From contig JANXNM010000688.1 in NCBI GenBank assembly GCA_025354065.1, forward strand, positions 1 through 13,646: a stretch of DNA of 13,646 nucleotides, in the 5' to 3' direction. Below, piece after piece: positions 7,558 through 13,646 of the stretch. Numbering within the stretch: the first letter of the stretch is position 1; every line of letters starts with the position of its first letter. A model generated the notes under the pieces. It was not told the DNA's origin and did not search any database. It saw only the letters and a program-made list of their open reading frames with translations. The position numbers and the translations under genes are program-made. The stretch is from Synechococcales cyanobacterium 340R_concoct_173_sub (lineage in GTDB: Bacteria; Cyanobacteriota; Cyanobacteriia; Leptolyngbyales; Leptolyngbyaceae).

Positions 7558-7566
7558 TGATAGAAT
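7558..7566 (+). promoter_or_regulatory. Extended -10 promoter element for the 7591-9067 operon
   Basis: TGATAGAAT is an extended -10 (TG-N-TAGAAT, five of six bases matching TATAAT). It lies 24 bases before the ATG at 7591, which would put transcription start near 7573 and give a very short leader. There is no good -35 at 17-18 bases, as is common for extended -10 promoters. Confidence 0.45.
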
Positions 7567-7590
7567 GCCGAAGTTGTTTTAGCCGCATCC

Positions 7591-8094
7591 ATGAGCCAGT
7601 CGCTTGAACTACCTAAGGTAGATGATTTTTTACAAGAGCTTGCTTCGATTCAGCAGACTGGGTCGAAACGGATTGCAATTTTGGGGTCTCGCCACGTCCC
7701 CATTACCCATCAACAGCTCATTGAGACGATGATTTTTGCACTCGTAACGGAAGGCAATCGTATTCTAACCTCTGGATCGACGGGAACAAATTTTGCGGTC
7801 ATCCGAGGTGCATTGCGCGCTGATCCGAGTTTGTTAACGGTGATTTTGCCTCAAAGTCTCGATCGGCAACCCCGCGAATCTCGTGAGCAATTGGAGACGG
7901 TGATGCATCTAGTGGAGCATCCTGAGAACAATGAACTGGCCCTAGGTGAGGCGAGTTCGATGTGTAACCAGGAAATTATTTCCCGGTGTCAGCAGTTGAT
8001 CTGCTTTGCATTTCACGACAGTCGGACGCTGCTTGAGACTTGCCGGGATGCGGAAGAACAGCGGAAGTTAGTGACTATTTTTTATCTGGATTAA
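7591..8094 (+). CDS. Small DprA/SLOG-superfamily Rossmann-fold protein
   Basis: The protein has 167 residues with a single nucleotide-binding-like Rossmann domain. Visible signs are the first strand KRIAILGSRHV (26-36), a SGSTGTN loop (61-67) in place of the usual SGGARGID of DprA, GALRA (73-77), the strand VILPQSLDR (84-92), and a last helix-strand ending RKLVTIFYL. This matches the short cyanobacterial proteins often labelled DNA recombination-mediator protein A. True DprA loads RecA on incoming single-stranded DNA and is about twice as long, with SAM and winged-helix flanks that are absent here, so a DNA role is not assured; a nucleotide-binding or nucleotide-cleaving role typical of SLOG proteins is as likely. 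It is the first gene of a plus-strand run and the MAPEG gene begins 19 bases after it. Confidence 0.7.
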   Translation: MSQSLELPKVDDFLQELASIQQTGSKRIAILGSRHVPITHQQLIETMIFALVTEGNRILTSGSTGTNFAVIRGALRADPSLLTVILPQSLDRQPRESREQLETVMHLVEHPENNELALGEASSMCNQEIISRCQQLICFAFHDSRTLLETCRDAEEQRKLVTIFYLD

Positions 8095-8113
8095 TATTTT
8101 TTAGGATAGGCCA

Positions 8114-8536
8114 ATGCTGTTTTCTGATTTGTCGATGAAGACGCTGTTACTTGGGGCGATCGCGGTTGAGGCGGCTTTAGTTTATCTGCCATTTGTCGCT
8201 GTGGCCGTCGCACGCGTGACGAATGATTACGATATTTCGGCTCCTCGGGCCATGATTGACAAACTGCCGGACTGGGCAAAACGGGCTAATTGGGCACATC
8301 AAAATGCTTGGGAAGCCTTTGCAATTTTCACAGCAGCCGCACTAATGGCTTATGTCTCAGGGTTAGACAATGAGACGGCTCGGCTTCAGGTCATCGCTCA
8401 TGTGGCAGCGAGGGTGCTGTTTCCAGTGTTTTATATTGCCAATATTCCATTGCTCCGATCGATGATGTTTGCAGTGGGTTCGATTTGTGCGTTTTCGTTG
8501 ATGTTTGCCAGTGTGACCCAGAGCATGGGAACCTAA
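8114..8536 (+). CDS. MAPEG-family integral membrane protein
   Basis: The protein has 140 residues and four predicted membrane helices (about 9-34, 64-82, 90-111, 115-135). The family hallmark follows helix 1: RANWAHQNAWEAF (57-69) with the conserved Arg, His, Asn and Glu. A second typical segment is ARVLFPVFYIANIPLLRS (99-116). MAPEG proteins include microsomal glutathione transferases and eicosanoid enzymes; bacterial members of this length are mostly uncharacterised, so glutathione-dependent activity is possible but unproven. The start is ATG 8114 with AGGA at 8103-8106 in the 19-base gap after the preceding gene, which indicates co-transcription. yajQ follows 39 bases later. Confidence 0.85.
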   Translation: MLFSDLSMKTLLLGAIAVEAALVYLPFVAVAVARVTNDYDISAPRAMIDKLPDWAKRANWAHQNAWEAFAIFTAAALMAYVSGLDNETARLQVIAHVAARVLFPVFYIANIPLLRSMMFAVGSICAFSLMFASVTQSMGT

Positions 8537-8575
8537 TGGTCAAGTACACATAGTTGTAAGGACGGTTTTAGGCAT

Positions 8576-9067
8576 ATGGCTGCTAGTTTTTCGTTTGACA
8601 TCGTGAGTGATTTCGATCGCCAAGAGCTGGTGAACACTATTGACCAGGTGAGTCGAGATGTGAACAGTCGCTACGACCTTAAGGACACGGCGACGACGTT
8701 GGACCTAAAAGAAGATATGTTAGTGATTAATACGTCGAGCGATATGACCTTGCAGGCGATCGTTGATATTTTGGCCCAGAAGGCATCAAAGCGCGGATTG
8801 TCGCTGAAGATTTTTGAATACGGTACACCTGAGTCTGCTAGTGGTAATCGGCTTCGGCAAGAAGTGACCTTAAAAAAAGGGATTAGCCAAGAAATTGCTA
8901 AACAGATCACGAAGCTAATCCGTGATGAATATAAAAAAGTGCAAGGCTCGATTCAAGGCGATGCAGTTCGAGTTTCGGCAAAATCAAAGGATGATTTACA
9001 AGCCATCATGGTCCGCATGAAACAAGAAGAATATCCCGTTGCACTTCAGTTCACTAATTACCGCTAG
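8576..9067 (+). CDS. yajQ: YajQ-family nucleotide-binding protein
   Basis: The protein has 163 residues, the standard family length, and runs full length from [14 protein letters not shown] (5-18) to the terminal FTNYR. The conserved [16 protein letters not shown] (98-113) and [22 protein letters not shown] (about 120-141) segments are present. YajQ proteins have two ferredoxin-like domains; some bind cyclic di-GMP and modulate transcription factors, and others bind nucleotides or RNA, so the exact role here is unknown. The start is ATG 8576, with AGG at 8570-8572 and a further AAGGA at about 8558. It ends the plus-strand operon and is followed by a strong terminator. Confidence 0.93.
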   Translation: MAASFSFDIVSDFDRQELVNTIDQVSRDVNSRYDLKDTATTLDLKEDMLVINTSSDMTLQAIVDILAQKASKRGLSLKIFEYGTPESASGNRLRQEVTLKKGISQEIAKQITKLIRDEYKKVQGSIQGDAVRVSAKSKDDLQAIMVRMKQEEYPVALQFTNYR

Positions 9068-9093
9068 TCACTTTGTGTGTAACGATTCAGATA

Positions 9094-9145
9094 CAATAAA
9101 GGCCTTGTAATCATATAAACATTACGAGGTCTCTATTGTGTTTTT
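9094..9145 (+). terminator. Rho-independent-like terminator after yajQ
   Basis: CAATA (9094-9098) pairs with TATTG (9134-9138), and AGGCCTTGTAAT (9100-9111) pairs with ATTACGAGGTCT (9121-9132). Together they make about 17 base pairs with one mismatch, two G-T pairs and a 9-base loop. TGTTTTTATT follows, giving a T-run on the plus strand at 9141-9145. It lies between convergent yajQ and frp, so the stem may also block read-through from the frp side, though no T-run follows in that direction. Confidence 0.75.
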
Positions 9146-9173
9146 ATTAGAAGCCTGATGAACCGTCCAATTC

Positions 9174-9503
9174 TTACATTCTAGTCATCAAGCTAATCTT
9201 ACTGACCTTGGCCCGATCGAGACCATCTAGTTCATCTATCGTCAGCCAACCTTCTTTGATAAGACGCGCAAACACAAACACAAACATCGACTGACTGTCG
9301 TCATATTTACCATCAATGTCATGCCGTCTGGCACTTAAAAAATCATGCAATTTCCACAGATCATCCAAGCAACTAATTTCACCAGACTGCTGACGAATTA
9401 AGTTCACCATCATGTCTGATTCTCGCTGAAATGCCGTCTCCAATGCCTTATAAGCAATCTCACGCTCTGTATTAGACCATTCCACCTCACTGACCATCAA
9501 CAT
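9174..9503 (-). CDS. frp: Fluorescence recovery protein (FRP)
   Basis: FRP binds the light-activated red form of orange carotenoid protein, helps detach it from the phycobilisome and speeds its return to the inactive orange form, ending photoprotective quenching. The 109-residue length equals the functional Synechocystis form. The most conserved block is nearly intact: DDLWKLHDFLSARRHDIDGK (47-66) holds Trp50, His53, Asp54 and Arg60, the residues known to matter for activity and dimer contacts. FVFARLIKEGWL (76-87) is also typical. The rest is helical. Starts are ATG 9503 (AGGA 9 bases upstream) or ATG 9497. The gene lies downstream of ocp with crtW between them; a 171-base gap before it holds a likely separate promoter. 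This assignment rests on recalled sequence similarity to Slr1964. Confidence 0.92.
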   Translation of the reverse strand: MLMVSEVEWSNTEREIAYKALETAFQRESDMMVNLIRQQSGEISCLDDLWKLHDFLSARRHDIDGKYDDSQSMFVFVFARLIKEGWLTIDELDGLDRAKVSKISLMTRM

Positions 9504-9543
9504 GACCTATTTTCCTGATTTGATAATGAATTGTTTCGATGAT

Positions 9544-9573
9544 TTAATAACACTGGTTAAGTAAGGGTATCAA
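9544..9573 (-). promoter_or_regulatory. Candidate promoter for frp
   Basis: On the minus strand TTGATA (-35, 9573-9568) and TATTAA (-10, 9549-9544) are separated by 18 bases and match the consensus at five and four of six positions. Transcription would begin near 9537, about 34 bases ahead of the frp ATG. This would let FRP be made independently of ocp and crtW. The surrounding A+T-rich sequence makes chance matches likely. Confidence 0.4.
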
Positions 9574-9674
9574 ATTGTAATGATTTACTTATCTAATTGT
9601 ACTCAACCTAGTCTATAAACGCCAGTGCTAATAGATTAAAGCTGATGAATTACCGACATAAATAGTTGTATGTA

Positions 9675-10406
9675 TTAGAGCTTGCAGTTGGGTAGCGCGT
9701 ACCATGGAACATTTGGGTATTGGTGATGTTCTTGATGATAACTAAAGTGATAACAAACCAAAAGTGAGATAACTCTTGGATAGTAAGCACTTCGTATCAG
9801 ATGGTCTTCATGACGATGGGGAAAATAAGTACCGAAACAAAATAATTGTAATGAACTTAAAATCAACGGGACCATCCAAACCAAACCAAAATTTATCGCC
9901 GAGACTTGAAGGACTAAGACTGATCCAACGAGTCCACTTCCAACAACTGTGACAAACACAAGCATTTGGGAAAGAGGAAGATAAATCCGTAAAAACCGGA
10001 AATACCAACTTAATCCCTGAGGATTTGACCCATCATGAAAGTCTGGATCGCCGACTTGGCCTGGGATTTGGTGATGACGTTGGTGATTACGAAGACATTG
10101 GTCATAATTCAACAGCGCATACAGCCCTATTGCAAACTTACCGATCGCATGATTAAGCGTTGCATTGGTAGGGACGAGACTTTGATGCATGGCATCATGG
10201 CCCAAGATAAAAAGTCCGGTCTGTAAAAATGTTCGAGCTAATACAATGCCAATTAAATAAACGGTCGGAAACTGAGTTAAATCTACTAATAGAAATCCAA
10301 CAAAGCTCAATAACCAAAGGCTAATAATGACGATCGCCCACACTATCCCTAAATTTTTAGAATAGAGAATACTGGGTTGCGCAGTTGTCAAAGTAGTACT
10401 GATCAT
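9675..10406 (-). CDS. crtW: Beta-carotene ketolase, CrtW type
   Basis: Membrane di-iron oxygenase of the fatty-acid-desaturase superfamily that adds 4-keto groups to beta-ionone rings, giving echinenone or canthaxanthin. It has 243 residues with four or so hydrophobic segments (about 20-42, 48-68, 145-166, 172-193). The histidine clusters are in order: HDAMH (70-74), HQRHH (108-112), FPHRHE (195-200) and HQEHH (224-228), followed by the typical YPNVPWYALP. The C-terminus stops soon after this motif, which is slightly short but normal for the family. The start is ATG 10406; a HIP1 site (10409-10416) lies directly ahead of it. It is 142 bases downstream of ocp on the same strand. Because OCP needs a 4-keto carotenoid, the placement implies that CrtW supplies its pigment. 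No definite terminator was found between ocp and crtW. Confidence 0.92.
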   Translation of the reverse strand: MISTTLTTAQPSILYSKNLGIVWAIVIISLWLLSFVGFLLVDLTQFPTVYLIGIVLARTFLQTGLFILGHDAMHQSLVPTNATLNHAIGKFAIGLYALLNYDQCLRNHQRHHQIPGQVGDPDFHDGSNPQGLSWYFRFLRIYLPLSQMLVFVTVVGSGLVGSVLVLQVSAINFGLVWMVPLILSSLQLFCFGTYFPHRHEDHLIRSAYYPRVISLLVCYHFSYHQEHHQYPNVPWYALPNCKL

Positions 10407-10548
10407 TTGCGATCGCCATCCCTATTACCAGAAACAGAAATTTAAACAGTGCCCCATACTTGATTTAGTGGTATCACCAATTTGATATACCAATCTGACA
10501 AGCAAGGGACATTAATTTAAATGATTCTAAACATCAAAATGTTCGGCC

Positions 10549-11502
10549 TTAACGTGCGAAGTTCAACAATTCCTTAGGAGATGCTAGAAGATCGATCGCC
10601 ACGAAGAATACTTTGCCATCAGGATTCAACAAAAATCGCCATGCAATATTCATACCGACGTTTCCGCCAAACCAAGGAGTTTGACATTTTCCTGTCACTT
10701 TGATTTGAGTGTAACCACCATCGGCTTCTTCAGATACGCCACGCTCGGGAATCAGTTTGAGGTTTTGGCATTCTTCGCGGAAGAACTTCAATACAGCATC
10801 TTGTCCAACAATAGGACGCTGGAATGGAGGCTGCAATGCACCATCAGGCTCAAACAATGTAATTAGGGTCTCGAAGTCATTGGCATTCATGTTGTTCATG
10901 TAAGCCAGAATTGTTGGGTTGGTAACACCCTCGATCGCAACATTAGTCCGCTCAGCCTTAGGCAATTCCATCGGTTCGCTGACGCGATTGAATTCACCCA
11001 TTTTGCTCGTGTCAAACCCCATATCCAATACAGAATTTCGTAAAACAGTGATCTGTTGACCCGGTTCAAGCCCCTGAATGGAAACTAGAACGGCGCTTGC
11101 GTTAGCAGAAAGTTTGTAACCTTCAGGAATCGGCGCGACAACCCCTTGCGCCATCCATTCACCCAGGCGATGCCAAAAGCCTAGCTTAAGATTAGGAGTC
11201 CAGACTGCATAGGCACGGCTAACGGGAGAATCCGATCGATTTGCAAGTTCACACATAGCCTGACTCTGTTGCAGAGGGGTCATGTTGCGAATTTCGTTGA
11301 GTGTATTCTCAGCAAACTGCATGTTAGCTGCACCAGGAGCCGCCATAGTGATGGTTTTGCCCATCTCAAGATACGCAAACCAGATCAGCGCCAATTGGTC
11401 TTCTGCCTTAAGCTGAACAAAACGTGCAACCGTTGCAGGTACGGCATCAGCAGCAAGGGTGTTAGGAAAAATTCCACGGGCTGAATCGATGGTAAAAGCC
11501 AT
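10549..11502 (-). CDS. ocp: Orange carotenoid protein (OCP1 type)
   Basis: Blue-green-light sensor and phycobilisome quencher that binds one ketocarotenoid. It has 317 residues, identical in length to the Synechocystis protein. The N-terminal all-helical domain is at about 15-165, a flexible linker at about 165-192, and the C-terminal NTF2-like domain at about 193-311. The key residues fall at the expected numbers: Tyr44, Trp41 and Trp110 along the pigment tunnel, Arg155 and Glu244 for the interdomain salt bridge, Arg155 also for phycobilisome binding, and Tyr201 and Trp288 for hydrogen bonds to the keto group. The C-terminus ends SPKELLNFAR. Close similarity to Slr1963 and an frp gene nearby support OCP1 rather than OCP2 or OCPX. 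The start is ATG 11502, with GAGGAT (11516-11511) 8 bases ahead. The upstream spacer likely holds its promoter. Confidence 0.98.
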   Translation of the reverse strand: MAFTIDSARGIFPNTLAADAVPATVARFVQLKAEDQLALIWFAYLEMGKTITMAAPGAANMQFAENTLNEIRNMTPLQQSQAMCELANRSDSPVSRAYAVWTPNLKLGFWHRLGEWMAQGVVAPIPEGYKLSANASAVLVSIQGLEPGQQITVLRNSVLDMGFDTSKMGEFNRVSEPMELPKAERTNVAIEGVTNPTILAYMNNMNANDFETLITLFEPDGALQPPFQRPIVGQDAVLKFFREECQNLKLIPERGVSEEADGGYTQIKVTGKCQTPWFGGNVGMNIAWRFLLNPDGKVFFVAIDLLASPKELLNFAR

Positions 11503-11732
11503 GTGCGGGCATCCTCAAAATTTACAAATAACAAAATGAATTTTAGCCTAGAACAAGTTCCAGAGAATTTTTCTGTAACCTAATTACTCACTTAACTAAC
11601 AAACTTTCCAATCTTACATTAAGAATAGTAACAGGTTTTTCATGTTTCTCAATACCTACGTCTTTTAAAAGTTGTTTTAAATGGCTTGGAGCGGAAATTT
11701 CAAGGGATCTGGAGTGGTTCGGTTAAGAAACT

Positions 11733-11750
11733 GTCTTGTAATATCAAGAC
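11733..11750. promoter_or_regulatory. Perfect inverted repeat upstream of ocp
   Basis: GTCTTG (11733-11738), TAATAT, CAAGAC (11745-11750): the arms are perfect and the spacing suits a dimeric regulator. It lies about 230 bases ahead of the ocp start. It could equally be a minor RNA hairpin; no T-run follows. Confidence 0.3.
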
Positions 11751-11825
11751 GAAATGGGAGTGCGATCGAGCATTCTAGGGAAAGAAATATGTTTTACACC
11801 TAATTTACTCGATCGGAGAGTTTTC

Positions 11826-11879
11826 ATGTATCTCGATCGTCTGCTTAACCACCGCTCTCATTTATTACGCCCAATTTAG
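11826..11879 (+). other. Possible 17-codon small reading frame
   Basis: ATG 11826 to TAG 11877 encodes MYLDRLLNHRSHLLRPI. GGAG at 11815-11818 lies 7 bases ahead, a good Shine-Dalgarno for this genome. It is opposite in strand to both flanking genes. It matches no peptide I recognise and is short enough to be chance. Confidence 0.2.
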
Positions 11880-11974
11880 ATTTGAAAATTGTTTGGCTGA
11901 CCAAATGGTGGTGTATGAGGTCGGGAAACAGTTATCGATCGATACCTTTACTGCTTCAAATCTCATTTCTATAC

Positions 11975-12010
11975 AAAAATCCCCCAAGTCCTAGAACCTG
12001 AAGGATTTTT
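11975..12010 (-). terminator. Terminator downstream of petA
   Basis: AAAAATCC (11975-11982) pairs with GGATTTTT (12003-12010), and an inner set of pairs including G-U brings the arms closer. On the minus strand the hairpin ends in GGATTTTTG, 23 bases or more after the petA stop at 12033, so it should close the petC-petA transcript. The A/T-rich stem could work in both directions. Confidence 0.6.
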
Positions 12011-12032
12011 ATTAGTCTTGATTTAAGACAAT

Positions 12033-13007
12033 CTAGAAGTTCATTTCAACGGCTTGAACCCGCTCAACTTGCTTCTTCTTCAAGACCAGCATGATTTGAG
12101 CTAGGGTTGTGATTGCGAAGAACGCCATCAGACCCAAAACTCGGTTAGGGTTTTGCAGCACGATTTCAGCGTCAATTTGACCAAAACCACCAACGTTAGG
12201 GTTGTTCGTCAAAGGTTGACCCGCCGTCACTTCATCGCCCACAGCAACCAAAATTGTTGGTCCAGCAGGAATGGTTTCCGTAACGGTCTTATCGTTTTCA
12301 CCTTGAATTGTCACAAGAGACGCACCCTCCTCTCCTGGGGCAATGGCGCTAATGCTTCCGGTCAAGGTTGCATTGTAAACTGCGTTATTGCTCTTATCGC
12401 CCGTTGGGTAGATCTGACCACGACCGCGATTTCCGCCGACGTGAATCTGATATTTCCCAAAGTTAGCCTTGGAGTCAGTGCCAGGATCGGGAGACAAAAT
12501 TGGGAAGGTGAGTTCCTCATAGTCATCCCCTGACAACGGACCCACAACCAAAATATTTGGCTTGGCATCGCTGTAAGGCTGAATGTACATGTCGGCGACC
12601 GTCGCACGTTGCTCATCCGTCATCCGATCGTCGGGAGCCAAGGTAAATCCTTCTGGCAACACGACAACGGCACCGACATTCAGACCAGCCTTGCTTCCAT
12701 CACCCGCCAGTTGTTGCAGGGTGTGGTCGTAGGGCAGCTTGACGATCGCTTCAAACACGGTATCGGGCAAGACCGACTGAGGCACTTCGACTTCAGTAGT
12801 TTTTTTAGCCAAATGGCAGTTTGCGCAGACAATGCGACCCGTTGCTTCGCGAGGGTTTTCGTAGGCACCCTGGGCAAAGATTGGATAGGCTTGGGCGGGC
12901 AGTGCGGAGAGGCTAGCGGTTAAAAATGTTGCGATAACGGCAACGGCTAGAACGACTCTCCGAAAAATGGCGGTTAGCCAAGTTGTGGAAATATTGACCA
13001 TTTTCAT
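12033..13007 (-). CDS. petA: Cytochrome f (cytochrome b6f complex)
   Basis: Membrane-anchored c-type cytochrome that takes electrons from the Rieske centre and passes them to plastocyanin or cytochrome c6 in the thylakoid lumen. It has 324 residues. A signal peptide ends LSALPAQA at residue 40, so the mature protein begins Tyr41-Pro-Ile-Phe-Ala-Gln, where the N-terminal Tyr amine is the sixth haem ligand. The haem site is CANCH (61-65). [17 protein letters not shown] (192-208) is the conserved region before the small domain. One membrane helix lies at about 289-309, followed by the stromal KKKQVERVQ tail. ATG codons at 13007 and 13001 both leave an intact signal peptide, and neither has a strong Shine-Dalgarno. 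It follows petC by 71 bases, the conserved cyanobacterial petCA operon, and is followed by a terminator. Confidence 0.98.
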   Translation of the reverse strand: MKMVNISTTWLTAIFRRVVLAVAVIATFLTASLSALPAQAYPIFAQGAYENPREATGRIVCANCHLAKKTTEVEVPQSVLPDTVFEAIVKLPYDHTLQQLAGDGSKAGLNVGAVVVLPEGFTLAPDDRMTDEQRATVADMYIQPYSDAKPNILVVGPLSGDDYEELTFPILSPDPGTDSKANFGKYQIHVGGNRGRGQIYPTGDKSNNAVYNATLTGSISAIAPGEEGASLVTIQGENDKTVTETIPAGPTILVAVGDEVTAGQPLTNNPNVGGFGQIDAEIVLQNPNRVLGLMAFFAITTLAQIMLVLKKKQVERVQAVEMNF

Positions 13008-13078
13008 GAGTTCTAGTTGGTTCAGCGTGATGACAACAAACGAGTTAAGCGAAACAGGTTAAGCGCGATCGCTATAGA

Positions 13079-13618
13079 TTACGCCCACCAGGGATCTTCA
13101 CCCGTGCGGAAATCTTCTTCAGTCCACTGAGTGAAGCTAATTCGATCGTCTGCAACAGTTGCATGGGCAATGGCTAGGGATCGAGGTGCTGGACCACGCA
13201 CAACCTTACCCGTGGCATCATACTGAGACCCGTGACAAGGACACATGAACTTGTTTTCGTTGGCGTTCCAAGGAACTACACAACCCAAGTGAGTACAGAC
13301 TGCATTTACTCCATAGTTTGAAATAGAGCCATCCTCTTGAACAACCACATAGGTTGGATCCCCTTTGAGACCCTGTGCCAAGGCTCTATCACCGGGCAAG
13401 TGGGTCGTCAAATAGGTGCTAACTACGATGTCATTACCGAGGGCATCTTTGGCCGTTACGCCGCCGCCGCCACCACCCGCCGAGGGAGGAATGAAGTAGT
13501 TTACCAGTGGGTACAAGACCCCCAAGGCCACTCCAGTCACGGTACCGAATGTAAGCAGATTCATAAATTGGCGACGGCCCATGCTGGGAACGTCTGCGGA
13601 GCTAGAAACTTGAGTCAT
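13079..13618 (-). CDS. petC: Rieske iron-sulfur protein (cytochrome b6f complex)
   Basis: Carries the [2Fe-2S] cluster that oxidises plastoquinol and reduces cytochrome f. It has 179 residues. A twin-arginine-type N-terminus, GRRQFMNLL (14-22), leads a single membrane helix (about 21-42) that is normally kept as an anchor. A Gly-rich hinge (AGGGGGGV, 47-54) allows domain movement. Cluster ligands are Cys108 and His110 (CTHLGC) and Cys126 and His129 (CPCHGS), with the disulfide cysteines Cys113 and Cys128. The C-terminus ends EDPWWA. The start is ATG 13618; the promoter lies at or beyond the window end, only 28 bases away. It is the first gene of petCA. Cyanobacteria often have additional petC copies; the petA linkage marks this as the main one. 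Confidence 0.98.
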   Translation of the reverse strand: MTQVSSSADVPSMGRRQFMNLLTFGTVTGVALGVLYPLVNYFIPPSAGGGGGGVTAKDALGNDIVVSTYLTTHLPGDRALAQGLKGDPTYVVVQEDGSISNYGVNAVCTHLGCVVPWNANENKFMCPCHGSQYDATGKVVRGPAPRSLAIAHATVADDRISFTQWTEEDFRTGEDPWWA

Positions 13619-13646
13619 GACTACTTAATATGAATCGGGAGTGACT

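Larger units (their letters stand above)
11503..12032. other. 530-base spacer between petA and ocp
   Basis: There is no recognisable gene. It holds the ocp ribosome binding site next to the start, a weak possible ocp promoter on the minus strand (TTGGAA, 17 bases, AGTAAT, centred near 11600), a 6-base inverted repeat at 11733-11750, a tiny plus-strand reading frame with a ribosome binding site at 11826-11879, and the petCA terminator at 11975-12010. Composition is A+T-rich on the ocp side and contains several CGATCG motifs on the petA side. A regulatory RNA could lie here, but none is identifiable. Confidence 0.5.
176..13072. repeat. Dispersed HIP1 octamers (GCGATCGC)
   Basis: Exact copies were found at 176-183, 1161-1168, 2281-2288, 5146-5153, 5701-5708, 6007-6014, 8156-8163, 10409-10416 and 13065-13072. 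They lie both in genes and in spacers. HIP1 is a highly over-represented octamer typical of many cyanobacterial genomes. The density, about one per 1.5 kb, is far above chance and supports the taxonomic call; many shorter CGATCG sites accompany it. Confidence 0.85.

Noticed and set aside
9675..9720. CrtW truncated by a frameshift at its C-terminus
   Set aside because: The last histidine motif and the following PWYALP are intact, and CrtW proteins normally end soon after this point.
10407..10548. Terminator between ocp and crtW
   Set aside because: Only weak 5-base hairpins (for example AACAT-TTTG-ATGTT) without a proper T-run are visible, so I could not support a terminator.
11681..11803. 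40-residue plus-strand frame starting near 11681 (MAWSGNFKG...)
   Set aside because: It has no convincing ribosome binding site or family resemblance, and its Arg/Ser/Asn-rich composition is typical of non-coding sequence.
12153..12923. Plus-strand and alternative minus-strand frames over petA
   Set aside because: They are shadows of cytochrome f, which accounts for the region completely.

Overview
The window reads as chromosomal DNA of an oxygenic phototroph, a cyanobacterium. It carries the cytochrome b6f genes petC and petA, an orange carotenoid protein with its fluorescence recovery protein, a cyanobacterial AMIN-domain amidase, and at least nine copies of the HIP1 octamer GCGATCGC plus many further CGATCG sites. 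Genus and species cannot be read from it. There is no rRNA, tRNA, CRISPR array, insertion sequence or phage gene.

Layout. 1-1210, plus strand: the tail of an unrecognised gene, a pentapeptide-repeat protein that starts directly behind it, and an unexplained open frame after its stop. 7507-1287, minus strand, five genes in one direction: a carotenoid oxygenase, a Nit-type amidase, an N-acetylmuramoyl-L-alanine amidase, glutamate racemase (murI) and ribonuclease III. The last three are tightly spaced and probably co-transcribed, and short tandem repeats sit at both ends of murI. 7591-9067, plus strand: a small DprA/SLOG-like protein, a MAPEG-family membrane protein and a YajQ-family protein, closed by a strong hairpin terminator at 9094-9145. 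13618-9174, minus strand: petC-petA with a terminator, a 530-base spacer, then ocp, crtW and frp.

The most notable block is ocp-crtW-frp (11502-9174). OCP binds a ketocarotenoid and quenches phycobilisome energy in strong blue-green light. CrtW is the ketolase type that supplies the 4-keto group this pigment needs. The small 109-residue gene, easily left as hypothetical, is recognisable as FRP, which returns active OCP to its resting form. Cofactor synthesis, sensor/quencher and off-switch therefore lie in one run. All the known key OCP residues and the FRP active-patch residues are present, so the system looks functional and of the OCP1 (FRP-controlled) type. A carotenoid-cleaving oxygenase lies about 1.7 kb beyond frp, across the plus-strand operon.

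No wholly new system is evident. The less explained items are the 60-base in-frame duplication in the pentapeptide gene, the reiterated GTG start modules of murI, the interlocked palindromes in the 7508-7590 divergent promoter, the open frame at 1028-1210 and a 17-codon reading frame with a ribosome binding site at 11826.
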